DNA of 64,000 nt, taken from JAJDXO01 sp965207535. GTDB taxonomy: Bacteria; Pseudomonadota; Alphaproteobacteria; Rhodospirillales; UBA2165. Below are positions 33,369 to 42,661 of the stretch, in pieces. Below the pieces are notes generated by a model, which worked only from the letters and a program-made list of their open reading frames with translations, was not told where the DNA came from and made no database searches. Numbering within the stretch: position 1 is the stretch's first letter; every line of letters starts with the position of its first letter. A program made the translations under genes and the position numbers. The stretch is from contig CBDBMR010000017.1 in the NCBI GenBank assembly GCA_965207535.1, positions 434,001 through 498,000 of the forward strand, in the 5' to 3' direction.

Positions 33369-34412
33369 ATGCGCACAGCCAATCCTGTCCTTGCCGAGGT
33401 AACGCGCGGCTCGGTGGCCGAAAGCCTGCACCGGGGGACGGCCGCGGTGGTCGACGCCGGTGGCGAGATGATCGCAGCCTGGGGCGACGTGGACGCGCCC
33501 CACTATCCGCGCTCGGCCGTCAAGCCGCTGCAGGCCATCCCCTTCGTCGCTTCGGGCGCGGCGGACGCGTTCAGCCTCGGTAACGAGGAAATCGCCATTT
33601 CGGCGGCCTCCCACATGGCCGGCCGGCGGCATGTGGCCCTGGTCCGGGACTGGCTTTCCAGACTCGGCCTCTCCGAAGCCGATCTGGTTTGCGGCGCCAT
33701 CGAGCCAGGGGACCGGGAGGAGGCCGCCGCCCTGATCAAGGCGGGCGAGAAACCCACCCGCGCCTACAACAACTGCTCGGGCAAGCATGCGGGCTTTCTC
33801 ACCACCTCCCTGCATATGGGTCTGCCCGCCTCGGCCTACGCGGATGCCAAGGGCGAGGAGCAGCGGACGATCCGGAAACTTCTGTCGGAATTGTCGGACT
33901 TCGACCTCGGCAGTGTCGAGCCGGCGGCCGATGGCTGCGGCGTCCCGACGCTCCCCATGCCCATCGCGGGCCTGGCCCGCGCCTGCGCCCGGATGGCCAA
34001 CCCGGGCGGCCTGAAGCCCGATCACGGCGAGGCGGCGAAACGGATCATCGCCGCCATGGCCGCGGAGCCCGAACTGGTCCGCGGCCGGGGCGAGTTCGAT
34101 ACGGTCGCCATCACCGCCGGCAACAGCGCTTTCATCACCAAGGTGGGCGCCGAAGGGGTTTCGGCGGGCATCGTTCCCGCCAAGGGCATCGGCATTGCCG
34201 TCAAGATCGACGACGGCGGACGGCGCGCGGCGGACGTGGTGATGACCAATATCCTGGATTCGATCGGCGTGCTCGACCAAAACGCCCGCAATGCCCTCGC
34301 GCCGTGGCTCGCGGCGCCCGTGCTGAATACGCTCGGCAACCGGGTCGGTGAGGTGCGGGTGTCGGAAGTGCTCAAGGATGGATTGACGGCCCTGGCGAGA
34401 AATGCGGGCTAG
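33369..34412 (+). CDS. L-asparaginase II family protein (rhizobial type)
   Basis: This 347-residue protein belongs to the AnsA/asparaginase II family found in rhizobia, which is unrelated to the E. coli type II fold and has a serine-hydrolase-like site. Characteristic segments are VVDAGGEMIAAWGD, PRSAVKPLQAIPFV (Ser-x-x-Lys), NNCSGKHAGFL and DGCGVPTLPMPI. It is likely to hydrolyse asparagine to aspartate in the cytosol. It overlaps convergently by 4 bp with the TrmH gene. Confidence 0.88.
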   Translation: MRTANPVLAEVTRGSVAESLHRGTAAVVDAGGEMIAAWGDVDAPHYPRSAVKPLQAIPFVASGAADAFSLGNEEIAISAASHMAGRRHVALVRDWLSRLGLSEADLVCGAIEPGDREEAAALIKAGEKPTRAYNNCSGKHAGFLTTSLHMGLPASAYADAKGEEQRTIRKLLSELSDFDLGSVEPAADGCGVPTLPMPIAGLARACARMANPGGLKPDHGEAAKRIIAAMAAEPELVRGRGEFDTVAITAGNSAFITKVGAEGVSAGIVPAKGIGIAVKIDDGGRRAADVVMTNILDSIGVLDQNARNALAPWLAAPVLNTLGNRVGEVRVSEVLKDGLTALARNAG

Positions 34413-34981
34413 TCCTCTTCCGAATATTCCGGCGGGGTGTCCCGGTACGCTTCCATCCGGGTCCGGAGGACCGGATCACCGTGGACGTGCTCGGGGAGAT
34501 CTTCGACGGGACCGCCCGGCGTCAGCGGCCGGGCCGGAAAACGGCCGAGATTGATCTGGCGGTCGTACATCAGGATGGCCCCGGCGACGCCCACATTGAC
34601 GCAGAAGCCGGTCGGGATTTTGACCGTATAGGCGCAGCGCTCGAGGATGCCGCCGGACAGCTCGCCCCGCTCCGGTCCCAGAATGTAGGCCGCCCGGCGG
34701 GGATGACGGAAGCTGGGCAGCTCCGCCGCCCCGTCCAGCAGCTCCACGCCCACCAGATCGCACCCTTGGGGCAGCAGCAGCGACGAGATATCCGGAAAGC
34801 TGTAGAACGGTACGTGGCCCGGCGCGTCCGATGTATCGGACCGGCCGCCGTCACGGCGCTGATAGACCGCGCCGACGGTGAACACGAACGATGCGCCGAA
34901 GGCATGGGCGGTGCGGAACAGGCCGCCCACGTTCATCGCCTTGGAAACACCCTCGACGCCGATCCCGAAATAGCCGCGCAT
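34409..34981 (-). CDS. TrmH-family (SpoU) RNA 2'-O-methyltransferase
   Basis: This 190-residue SPOUT methyltransferase has motif 1 NVGGLFRTAHAFGA, motif 2 AYILGPERGELS and motif 3 IPTGFCVNVGVAGAILMYD, which form the SAM-binding trefoil knot. It has no N-terminal RNA-binding extension, so the target (a tRNA or rRNA 2'-OH) cannot be named. It is convergent with the asparaginase gene, sharing 4 bp. Confidence 0.88.
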   Translation of the reverse strand: MRGYFGIGVEGVSKAMNVGGLFRTAHAFGASFVFTVGAVYQRRDGGRSDTSDAPGHVPFYSFPDISSLLLPQGCDLVGVELLDGAAELPSFRHPRRAAYILGPERGELSGGILERCAYTVKIPTGFCVNVGVAGAILMYDRQINLGRFPARPLTPGGPVEDLPEHVHGDPVLRTRMEAYRDTPPEYSEED

Positions 34982-35059
34982 ACGCTTTCCTTAACTCATG
35001 CCGCCCGATAGGTTGGACCTCCGACTAAATAGCACGGCACGGCCGGAACGCCTCACCCT

Positions 35060-36304
35060 ATGTCCGACGACGACGTTCGCGCCCAATACGACGCCTATCC
35101 CTACCCGAACCGCGATCCGGCGGACGAGACAGGCCCGGCGCTCATCGGCTCGCCCGGCAACCTTCTCGAGGTCAATCACCATGCGTTCGGCGGGCGGCTC
35201 GACCTCGGCAGCCCCCTCAAGGTGCTGGTGGCCGGCGGCGGCACCGGCGACGGCGCGGTTGCTCTCGCCCAGCAACTGGCCGATGCGGGCAGCCCAGCCG
35301 GGATCACCTATGTCGACGTGTCCCGCGCGGCCCGGGAAATCGCCGAGGCCCGGGCGGCGGCACGCGGCCTCGCCAATATCACGTTCCACACCTTGTCCCT
35401 GTTGGACGCGGCGGATCAGGGGTGGGAGCCGTTCGATTACGTGGATTGCTGCGGCGTACTCCATCATCTGGACGATCCGCAGGCGGGATTGAGCGCGCTC
35501 GCCTCCGTCCTCTCGCCGGCGGGCGGCATGGGTGTCATGGTCTACGGCGAGCTGGGCCGTACCGGGGTCTATGATCTTCAGGCGGCGCTGAAGACGCTGA
35601 AGCCGCATGGAACACCCGCCGACCGGGTGAGGTACGCCCGGCACCTGCTCGCCCGCCTGCCGCCCGGCAACCGGTTGCGCACCAATCCGGTGGTCGGCGA
35701 TCACGAGCGGGGCGATGCCGAGCTCCATGATCTTCTCCTCAATGCCCGGGACCGGGCCTACCGGGTGCCGGAACTGTTCGAACTGGCCGGGAGCGCGGGC
35801 CTCGCCATCACCGGGCTCATCAAACCCGTCGAATACGACCCGTCGATCTATTTCGACGACGATGAAACCCTCGGCCGGATCGATGAACTCGACCGGCCGG
35901 CGCGGGCGGCGCTGGCCGAGCTCCTCGGCGGCACCCAGAAGACCCATGTCTTCTACGCGGTGCCCCGGGCGCGGGCCAAAACCGCCGTCGCCCGGCCTGC
36001 AGCGGACATGGTTCCCGTTCTCTACCAGGTAGGGGCGCGGGCGCTCGCCGAGACCGTCGCGGCCGGCAAATCCATCACGATCCATGTCGCGGGCGCGGCC
36101 ATCCAGCGCACCCTTCCGCCGGGAGCCGGGGAAATGATCCGCCTGATGGACGGAACCCGGACCCTCGCCACCATTCACCAACGCTTGAGCGAAAGCGATT
36201 CCGATCTGGATTGGGAAACCTTCATCGCCATGTTCACGGTGGTTCATGAGGTATTGAACGGGGCAGGCGTTCTGTTCCTCAGGCACGAATCGGTAGGGCT
36301 TTAA
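35060..36304 (+). CDS. Class I SAM-dependent methyltransferase
   Basis: This 414-residue protein begins with the YDAYPYPNRDP motif that marks a group of SAM methyltransferases. It has motif I VLVAGGGTGDGAVALAQQL, an acidic loop in TYVDVSRAAREIAEARA and YVDCCGVLHHLDDP (motif IV/post IV). The C-terminal 150 residues form a separate domain (from about TLGRIDELDRP) with no recognised function. It is cytosolic and its substrate is unknown. Confidence 0.82.
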   Translation: MSDDDVRAQYDAYPYPNRDPADETGPALIGSPGNLLEVNHHAFGGRLDLGSPLKVLVAGGGTGDGAVALAQQLADAGSPAGITYVDVSRAAREIAEARAAARGLANITFHTLSLLDAADQGWEPFDYVDCCGVLHHLDDPQAGLSALASVLSPAGGMGVMVYGELGRTGVYDLQAALKTLKPHGTPADRVRYARHLLARLPPGNRLRTNPVVGDHERGDAELHDLLLNARDRAYRVPELFELAGSAGLAITGLIKPVEYDPSIYFDDDETLGRIDELDRPARAALAELLGGTQKTHVFYAVPRARAKTAVARPAADMVPVLYQVGARALAETVAAGKSITIHVAGAAIQRTLPPGAGEMIRLMDGTRTLATIHQRLSESDSDLDWETFIAMFTVVHEVLNGAGVLFLRHESVGL

Positions 36305-36373
36305 CCGGGATTCCCTCCCTCGCCCCATATGATAGGTTGAAAGGATACCCGGCAACGATGGACGGTTGAGCAC

Positions 36374-38047
36374 ATGTGGGAACGGCGTATCAGGACCTAT
36401 TCCGGACTGCTCGTCGGCATTTTCGTGGTCCTGCACCTGATCAACCATGCGCTGGGCCTGATCTCCATGGAGGCCATGGAGGCCATGCGCAAATTCATGC
36501 AGCCGGTCTTCGGGCAGCCCCCCGGCATGCTGGTCCTGCTGCTCGCGCTCCTGGTGCACTTCGTCCTCAGCCTTGCGTCGCTTTATCACCGGTCGACGCT
36601 CCGCATGCCGTTTTGGGAAGGCGCGCAGCTGGCCCTCGGCATTTTGATCTTCCCGCTCATCCTCGCCCACATCGCCGGCACCGCCTTGGCCGGCCGGATG
36701 CTCGACTTCGACCCGACCTATGAATATGTGATTTCGGCGCTCTGGGTCGCCGATCCGGTCCGCGGCGCCCAGCAGACGGCACTCCTGTTCGTGGTCTGGG
36801 GCCACTTCTGCGTCGGCATCCACTTCTGGCTGCGAATCCGGACCTGGTACCGCGCGTGGCTGCCGGTCATCTACGGCGTTGCGGTCGCGATACCCATTCT
36901 GTCATTCCTCGGTTTCGCCAATGTCGGTCAGGACCTGCAGGGCATTGCCGATCGCGATCCGGGCTTCCTGAGCCGGGTCTTCAAGCCGATCATCGATTCC
37001 GATCCCAACATGGTCGCCGACCTCACCCGCATCGAGCCCAATGGCTGGTATGTGTTCGCGGCAATCCTCGGCTTCGTGCTGCTGGGCCGGCTGGGCCGCC
37101 GGTGGCACCGGAACCGGCACGGCACCTACCGGATCACGCTGCCCGGCGGCAACGTGATCACCGCCCCCGTCGGCACCACAATTCTCGACAGCCTCCGGGA
37201 AGCGGGGGTTGAACATGCCGCGGTGTGCGGCGGCCGGGGCCGGTGCACCACCTGCCGGGTCCATGTAGGCGACGCGGTCGGACATCTCGACGCCCCCGGA
37301 GAGGTTGAGGAGAAGGCCCTGACGCGGGTCGGTCTCGAACCCGAGGTGCGGCTGGCTTGTCAGTGCCGGCCGCGCGAAGACCTTTCCATCACCCCGCTGC
37401 TGCCGCCGACGGCCACCGCCGCCCAGGCCAATGCGCGGGGCGGAATCCAGGGGCGGGAACAGGAAGTCGCCTCCATGTTCATCGACCTTCGCGGCTCGAC
37501 GAAGCTTGGGGAGGAAAAACTGCCCTACGATGTCCTGTTCATCCTCAACCAGTTTTTTGCCGAAATGTCGTCGGCCCTCAGCGAGACCGAAGGACACTAC
37601 GCCCAGTTTGCCGGCGACGGGTTGATGGCGCTTTATGGAATCGAGGGACCTATCGAGGAAGGGTGCCGAAACGCCATCCGCGGCGCGGCCTCCATGGCCG
37701 AGCGCCTCGACCAACTCAACCAGCGATTGGCCCGCGAGGTCAAGGAACCGCTCCGGATGGGGATCGGCATTCATGCCGGCGAGGCGATTGTCGGCACCAT
37801 GGGCCCGCCGACGGCGCAGAACTTCTCGGCCATCGGCGATACCATCAACACGTCCGCGCGGCTTGAATCGCTGTCCAAGGAGTTCGGGTGCTTTCTGGTG
37901 TTGTCGGAGGAAGCGGCCAAAATCGCCGGCGCGGACCTCCGCGCCTTGACGCCGCGGGAAACATCGGTCCGGGGCCGGGACGGCACGGTTTGCGTCTACG
38001 CCATCGCCGATCCCCGGACGATCAGCTTCGTCGAAACACCGGCCTGA
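36374..38047 (+). CDS. Membrane adenylate/guanylate cyclase with 2Fe-2S domain
   Basis: This 557-residue protein contains three modules. Residues 1-240 form about five to six transmembrane helices with paired histidines (VLHLINHALG, FVVWGHFCVGIHFW) resembling a succinate-dehydrogenase-like haem b anchor. Residues of about 255-345 are a plant-type 2Fe-2S ferredoxin with C285, C291, C294 and a late Cys in LACQCRP. Residues of about 365-550 are a class III nucleotide cyclase with metal-binding Asp in FIDLRGST and FAGDGLMALYG. This suggests cAMP (or cGMP) synthesis controlled by membrane redox state. It stands alone and convergent with the TetR-GNAT gene. Confidence 0.88.
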   Translation: MWERRIRTYSGLLVGIFVVLHLINHALGLISMEAMEAMRKFMQPVFGQPPGMLVLLLALLVHFVLSLASLYHRSTLRMPFWEGAQLALGILIFPLILAHIAGTALAGRMLDFDPTYEYVISALWVADPVRGAQQTALLFVVWGHFCVGIHFWLRIRTWYRAWLPVIYGVAVAIPILSFLGFANVGQDLQGIADRDPGFLSRVFKPIIDSDPNMVADLTRIEPNGWYVFAAILGFVLLGRLGRRWHRNRHGTYRITLPGGNVITAPVGTTILDSLREAGVEHAAVCGGRGRCTTCRVHVGDAVGHLDAPGEVEEKALTRVGLEPEVRLACQCRPREDLSITPLLPPTATAAQANARGGIQGREQEVASMFIDLRGSTKLGEEKLPYDVLFILNQFFAEMSSALSETEGHYAQFAGDGLMALYGIEGPIEEGCRNAIRGAASMAERLDQLNQRLAREVKEPLRMGIGIHAGEAIVGTMGPPTAQNFSAIGDTINTSARLESLSKEFGCFLVLSEEAAKIAGADLRALTPRETSVRGRDGTVCVYAIADPRTISFVETPA

Positions 38048-38076
38048 ATGGGGCTCAGACGCAGCGCTTGGAGGCG

Positions 38077-39138
38077 CTATTCCATTAAATCCAGAACGAA
38101 GACCTGCTGCAGGGTCACCGCGCCCCACCTGTCGCTCATCTCCTCATCGGCCAGCTTGAACCCGGCCTCTTCGTACAGGTACCGCGCGGTCTCGAGGCCG
38201 TCGAACGTGTGCAATGCGATTGACCGGTAGCCCTGGACCCGGGCGTGTTCGACGGCGATGGAAAGAAGCTGGCGGCCGATGCCGCTGCCCCGCTCCGCCC
38301 CGTCGACGATAAACCATCTGAGGAGGGAGCCGCCGCCGGTCACCTCCTCGGCGCCGCCGTCGATGGCGATGGCCGCGACCACCCGGCCATCCCGGCAAAC
38401 CAGCTTGAAGAGGTCCCGTTGGTGATCGAAACGGCCGAGGAACTCGGCCATCTCCTCCGCCCGGTCCAACTCGAAGGCGCGCCCGAACCCCCAGCCTTCG
38501 GCGTAGTAACGGGATTGCAAGGCCAGCACCTCACCCAGGGCGCCCGGGAAATAGTCACGCATGACCAACTTGCCCTTGGTGTCCCGGGGCAGGATCCGAT
38601 CGACCACCTGCCGGGCGAAGGCGTCGGTCAGGGCTTGCGGATCGGTGAGCAGCCTGTACCAGACCGCGGCGGCCAGCTGATCGGCGGCGGCCTCCATATC
38701 GAAATCTTCGGGAAGCGCGCCGCCTTCGACCCCGCGGCGGAACGGCGCGGTGATCACGCCCCGCCGGCCGACCAGCAGATTGTTGTAAAGCGCCTCGGCG
38801 GCGGCCGGTTCCGATTGGGCGTCGGCGATCAGGCCGGCGAGAATTCGGGACGCCGGGGTCCTGCGGAAGATGCGAAACGCGTTTCGGAGGATCTCGGTCA
38901 GGGCGTCGCGCGGGTCCTCGGCCCCCGAGGCCAATTCGTGGCTCGGCACCATGCGGGCGTAGGCCTCGGCCATCAGATCCGGCTTGGTCGGCCACCAGCG
39001 GTAGATGGTTTGCTTGCCCACACCGGCCGCCGCGGCGACGTGCTCGATCCGGGTCTTGTTGTAGCCCTCGGATTCCACAAGAGGCGCCACCGCGTCGAGG
39101 ATGGCTTCCTTTTTCTCTGGGGATCGTGTCCGCGCCAT
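38077..39138 (-). CDS. TetR regulator fused to a GNAT acetyltransferase
   Basis: This 353-residue fusion has an N-terminal TetR HTH (IEHVAAAAGVGKQTIYRWWPTKPDLMAEA, residues 20-55) with a TetR C-terminal ligand domain to about 190. A GNAT domain follows from about 205, with the acetyl-CoA loop ERGSGIGRQLLSIAVEHAR and LHTFDGLETARYLYEEAGF. It could repress its own promoter and modify a small molecule or protein. GGAGGA precedes the ATG; an operator lies in the promoter spacer. Confidence 0.88.
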   Translation of the reverse strand: MARTRSPEKKEAILDAVAPLVESEGYNKTRIEHVAAAAGVGKQTIYRWWPTKPDLMAEAYARMVPSHELASGAEDPRDALTEILRNAFRIFRRTPASRILAGLIADAQSEPAAAEALYNNLLVGRRGVITAPFRRGVEGGALPEDFDMEAAADQLAAAVWYRLLTDPQALTDAFARQVVDRILPRDTKGKLVMRDYFPGALGEVLALQSRYYAEGWGFGRAFELDRAEEMAEFLGRFDHQRDLFKLVCRDGRVVAAIAIDGGAEEVTGGGSLLRWFIVDGAERGSGIGRQLLSIAVEHARVQGYRSIALHTFDGLETARYLYEEAGFKLADEEMSDRWGAVTLQQVFVLDLME

Positions 39139-39161
39139 GTTCCGTCCTCCCTCTTGCATTA

Positions 39162-39189
39162 AAAATACGGTACGTTTCGTATCGTTCAA
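39162..39189 (-). promoter_or_regulatory. Promoter and operator of the TetR-GNAT gene
   Basis: On the minus strand a -35 TTGAAC (39189-39184), a 16-bp spacer and a -10 TATTTT (39167-39162) precede the gene. The spacer holds the inverted half-sites ATACG/CGTAT with GTACG between them, a typical TetR operator layout, so binding would block RNA polymerase (autoregulation). Confidence 0.6.
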
Positions 39190-39265
39190 AGCAAAAAAAT
39201 AGACGAAATCCGGATTCCGGGCGGCGGCATGGAGCCCGCGATTGGCCCAACGGCTGTGGGGCCGC

Positions 39266-39280
39266 CTAGAGCCGATCTAG
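39266..39280. repeat. Short palindromic repeat CTAGAGCCGATCTAG
   Basis: This is the fourth copy of the repeat, identical over 15 bp to that at 30694-30708. It lies in the spacer between the TetR-GNAT gene (upstream side) and the end of the MFS gene at 39314. Confidence 0.65.
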
Positions 39281-39313
39281 GTGCGGAATTAATCGGTGTT
39301 CATGAGGCGGCGA

Positions 39314-40531
39314 TCATGAAGCCGCCGGGGCCGGCTCGGGCTCGACCGGTTTGTCCTTGATCGGCAGGTGGAGCACCGCCGACAGCAGTCCAAGCAGGAT
39401 CGAAAGCTGCCAGATCAGGTCGTAGTCGCCGCGGGTATCGAACAGGAAGCCGCCGAGCCACAGCGAGGTGAACGAGCCGAGCTGGTGGCTGGCGAAGACG
39501 ATACCGGCGAGCGTCGCGAGGTACCTGAGCCCGAAAATCTGGCCGACCAATCCGTTGGTCAACGGCACCGTCGCCAGCCACAGGAACCCGAGCATGAACG
39601 AGAACACCAGCACCGATGTCGCCGACAGGGGCACCAGCAGGAAGCCGGCGAATACCAGCGCCCGCAGGAAGTAGAGCGTGCTCAACAGGTACTTCTTCGA
39701 ATATTTGTCGCCCAGCCAGCCGAACAGCAGCGTGCCCACCAGGTTGGTGAGCCCGATGACGCTGATCGACACGCCCGGCAGCCAATCGGGCAGCCCCGCG
39801 GTTCGGATGAAGTTGGGGAAGTGCCCCATGATGAACATCACGTGGAAACCGCAGACATAAAACCCGGCCGTAAGATAGAGATAACCCGAATGCTTGAGCG
39901 CCTTGTTGAGCGCCGCGCCCAAGGTTTCCGCCGCCTGCCGGCCCGCCGAATGGTCCGTCGACCTGCCCTTCAGGGTGAACGCCAGCGGGATGATCACCAC
40001 CAGCATCAACGCCAGGATCACGATGGCGTCGACCCAGCCGAAGGCGTTGATGGTCAGCTGATTGATCGGCGCGATGACGATCTGGCCGCCGGTCCCGGCC
40101 GACGAGGCCAAACCGAAGAACAGGCTCCGCCGGTGCGCGGGCACGTTGCGCGCCACCACCGACAGCAGCACCGCCCAGGTGGTGCCGGCGCCGGCGACGC
40201 CGATGATGATGCCGGTGGAGAGATGGAGCTCCCAGATGCTGTCGGCATTGGCCAGCATGAACAGCCCCAACACCTGAGCCGCCGCGGTCACGCCGATGAC
40301 CCGGCCGGAGCCGTATTTGTCGGCGATGGCGCCGACCAGCGGCTGTGACAGCCCCCACAGCAGGTTCTGGATGGCGAGCGAGATGGAAAATGCCGTGAGC
40401 CCGATGCCGAAGGTCTCGGCGATGGGCTGCTGGAACAAGCCGAAGCTCTGGCGCATCCCCATGGACAGCGCCAGGACGAGGCTGGCCAGCAAAGTGATGG
40501 TGATCGCGCGGCGCATGGTGACAGCTTGCAT
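39314..40531 (-). CDS. MFS transporter (oxalate/formate antiporter-like), copy 2
   Basis: This 405-residue inner-membrane permease has about 12 transmembrane segments. It shares with the neighbouring permease the MGMRQSFGLF start, AIQNLLWGLSQPLVGAIADKYGSGRVI after TM2 (A-motif) and the TM11 region ASHQLGSF. It starts 8 bp after the stop of copy 1, so the two form an operon. The substrate is unknown; the adjacent CoA-transferase genes hint at organic acids. Confidence 0.85.
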   Translation of the reverse strand: MQAVTMRRAITITLLASLVLALSMGMRQSFGLFQQPIAETFGIGLTAFSISLAIQNLLWGLSQPLVGAIADKYGSGRVIGVTAAAQVLGLFMLANADSIWELHLSTGIIIGVAGAGTTWAVLLSVVARNVPAHRRSLFFGLASSAGTGGQIVIAPINQLTINAFGWVDAIVILALMLVVIIPLAFTLKGRSTDHSAGRQAAETLGAALNKALKHSGYLYLTAGFYVCGFHVMFIMGHFPNFIRTAGLPDWLPGVSISVIGLTNLVGTLLFGWLGDKYSKKYLLSTLYFLRALVFAGFLLVPLSATSVLVFSFMLGFLWLATVPLTNGLVGQIFGLRYLATLAGIVFASHQLGSFTSLWLGGFLFDTRGDYDLIWQLSILLGLLSAVLHLPIKDKPVEPEPAPAAS

Positions 40532-40539
40532 GGGTCCGC

Positions 40540-41742
40540 CTATTCAGCCGGCGCCGGGATGCGCCTTATCGGCGCTTCGTTGATGGGCATGTGGAGCAGG
40601 GCGGCGGCCACGCCGAGGACAATGGCGATCTGCCAGACCAAATCGTAGGACCCGGTCCGATCGAAGATCAGGCCCGCCCCGTAGATGCCGAGGAATGCTC
40701 CCAGCTGGTGGCTCGCGAAGACGATTCCCGACAGGGTCGCCAGATACTTGACCCCGAAAACCTGCCCGACGATGCCGTTGGTCAACGGCACCGTGCCGAG
40801 CCACAGGAAACCGATGGCCGCAGAGAAAATAATCACGCTGACCGGCGAAATCGGCACCAGCAGAAAGATGGTGAAAATAATGGAACGCATCAGATACAGG
40901 CCGCTCAGCAGCCGCTTCTTCGAGTACTTTCCGCCCAAATAGCCCGCCGTCAACGTACCGAAGAAATTGCTGGCGCCGATGGTGAACAATGCCCAGGCGC
41001 CGAGCCCTTCGAATCCCAGCGTATTCAGCCAGTTGGGAAGGTGAACGCTGACGGTGAAAACCTGGAAGCCGCAGACGAAGAAGCCGGCGGTGAGGTAGAG
41101 ATAGCCTGAATGGCTGCGGGCCTCGTTGACCGCCTCGGTGACGCTGTTGGCGCCGCCCTCTTCCTCGGTGACGTCCGCCGCCTTGCCGGTCATCACCAGT
41201 CCCAAGGGCACGAACAGCAGGATCATGGAGGCCATGATCATCATCGCCACCGACCAGCCGAACTGGTCGATCAGGGTTTGGCTGATGGGCGCCATGGTGA
41301 TCTGGCCGCCGGTCCCCATGGCGGTAGCGATGCCATAGATCATGCTCCGCTTCTCGGGCGCCGTGTTGCGGGCGATGACCGCCAGGATCACCGCGAAGGT
41401 GGTGCCGGACCCGGCAAATCCGACCGCCAATCCGGCGCCGGTATAGAGATCCCAGGCTGAATCCGCGTTGGCGATCAGCCACAGGCCCCACGCGTACACC
41501 AGCCCGGAGACCGCGATGGTCCTGCCCGAGCCGTATTTGTCGGCGATGGCGCCGACCAGCGGCTGGCTCAAGCCCCAGAACAGGTGCTGGATGGCGAGCG
41601 CGAGCGAAATGACGGCGACCTCATTGTTGAACAGCTCCTCGGCGATCGGCCCGACAAACAGGCCGAAGCTGTTCCGGTTGCCCATGGAAACGAGCAGGAT
41701 CAGGCAACCGGCAATGAGGACAACAAACGTGCGGCGGGTCAC
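40540..41742 (-). CDS. MFS transporter (oxalate/formate antiporter-like), copy 1
   Basis: This permease of about 400 residues is paralogous to copy 2 over its whole length (MGNRNSFGLFVGPIAEE; HLFWGLSQPLVGAIADKYG; FASHQLGAFLGIYGAGL). I prefer GTG 41742 because AGGAG lies 8 nt upstream and the protein then starts just before TM1; a TTG at 41781 adds 13 residues. The tandem arrangement suggests local duplication. Confidence 0.83.
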   Translation of the reverse strand: MTRRTFVVLIAGCLILLVSMGNRNSFGLFVGPIAEELFNNEVAVISLALAIQHLFWGLSQPLVGAIADKYGSGRTIAVSGLVYAWGLWLIANADSAWDLYTGAGLAVGFAGSGTTFAVILAVIARNTAPEKRSMIYGIATAMGTGGQITMAPISQTLIDQFGWSVAMMIMASMILLFVPLGLVMTGKAADVTEEEGGANSVTEAVNEARSHSGYLYLTAGFFVCGFQVFTVSVHLPNWLNTLGFEGLGAWALFTIGASNFFGTLTAGYLGGKYSKKRLLSGLYLMRSIIFTIFLLVPISPVSVIIFSAAIGFLWLGTVPLTNGIVGQVFGVKYLATLSGIVFASHQLGAFLGIYGAGLIFDRTGSYDLVWQIAIVLGVAAALLHMPINEAPIRRIPAPAE

Positions 41743-41926
41743 GGCGGACACTCCTGAAGCGTCGGCCCCTCGTTTGACCAATGGGCGATAAAACTTGTTG
41801 GGGTCGCGAACGGTCTCACGATGACCGACGGATGGCCGCTTTGCAAGCCGGACCCCGCGCGGTAATCTCCGCCGATCGCCCGGAACGGGCGCACCGAAAT
41901 ATGACGGCCCACCAGGGAGCCATTCG

Positions 41927-42640
41927 ATGAAAAAAGTTTACCCCGACGCCAATTCGGCGCTCGATGGCCTGCTGTTCGACGGCATGATGGTCATGGCCGG
42001 CGGGTTCGGCCTTTGCGGCATCCCCGAACACCTGATCGCCGCACTCAGGGACGCCGGAACCAAGAACATCACCGCCGTATCCAACAATGCCGGCATCGAC
42101 GGCGAGGGCTTGGGACTGCTCCTGGACACCCATCAGATCACCAAAATGATCTCGTCTTATGTCGGCGAGAACAAAACCTTCGAGAAGCAGTTCCTCGACG
42201 GTGAGCTGGAAGTGGAGTTCAACCCGCAGGGTACGCTGGCCGAGCGCATCCGGGCCGGCGGCGCCGGCATTCCCGCCTTCTACACCAAGACCGGCTACGG
42301 CACCCAGATCGGCGAAGGCAAGGAAGCCCGGCGGTTCGGCGACGATCACTACATCATGGAGACCGGGCTGATCGCCGACCTGTCCATCATCAAGGCGTGG
42401 AAGGGCGACGCGGAAGGCAATCTGATCTACCGGAAGACGTCCAGGAACTTCAACGCGCCCATGGCCACCGCCGGCAAGGTGACCGTCGTCGAGGTCGAGG
42501 AACTGGTCGAGGTGGGGAAACTGGACCCGGATATGATCCACACGCCGGGCATTTTCGTTCAGCGGATCATCGAGGGCGACGATTTCGAGAAAAAGATCGA
42601 GCAACTGACCACCCGGCCCCGGCCGGAAGCGGCGGAATAG
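41927..42640 (+). CDS. scoA: 3-oxoacid CoA-transferase, subunit A
   Basis: This 237-residue alpha subunit has the glycine-rich GGFGLCGIPEHLIAALRD near the N terminus, which is the oxyanion/CoA-binding motif of class I CoA-transferases. It forms a heterotetramer with subunit B and moves CoA from succinyl-CoA to acetoacetate or similar acids. Spacing to the B gene is 21 bp. Confidence 0.92.
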   Translation: MKKVYPDANSALDGLLFDGMMVMAGGFGLCGIPEHLIAALRDAGTKNITAVSNNAGIDGEGLGLLLDTHQITKMISSYVGENKTFEKQFLDGELEVEFNPQGTLAERIRAGGAGIPAFYTKTGYGTQIGEGKEARRFGDDHYIMETGLIADLSIIKAWKGDAEGNLIYRKTSRNFNAPMATAGKVTVVEVEELVEVGKLDPDMIHTPGIFVQRIIEGDDFEKKIEQLTTRPRPEAAE

Positions 42641-42661
42641 AAGACGGGGAGGAAACAGGAC

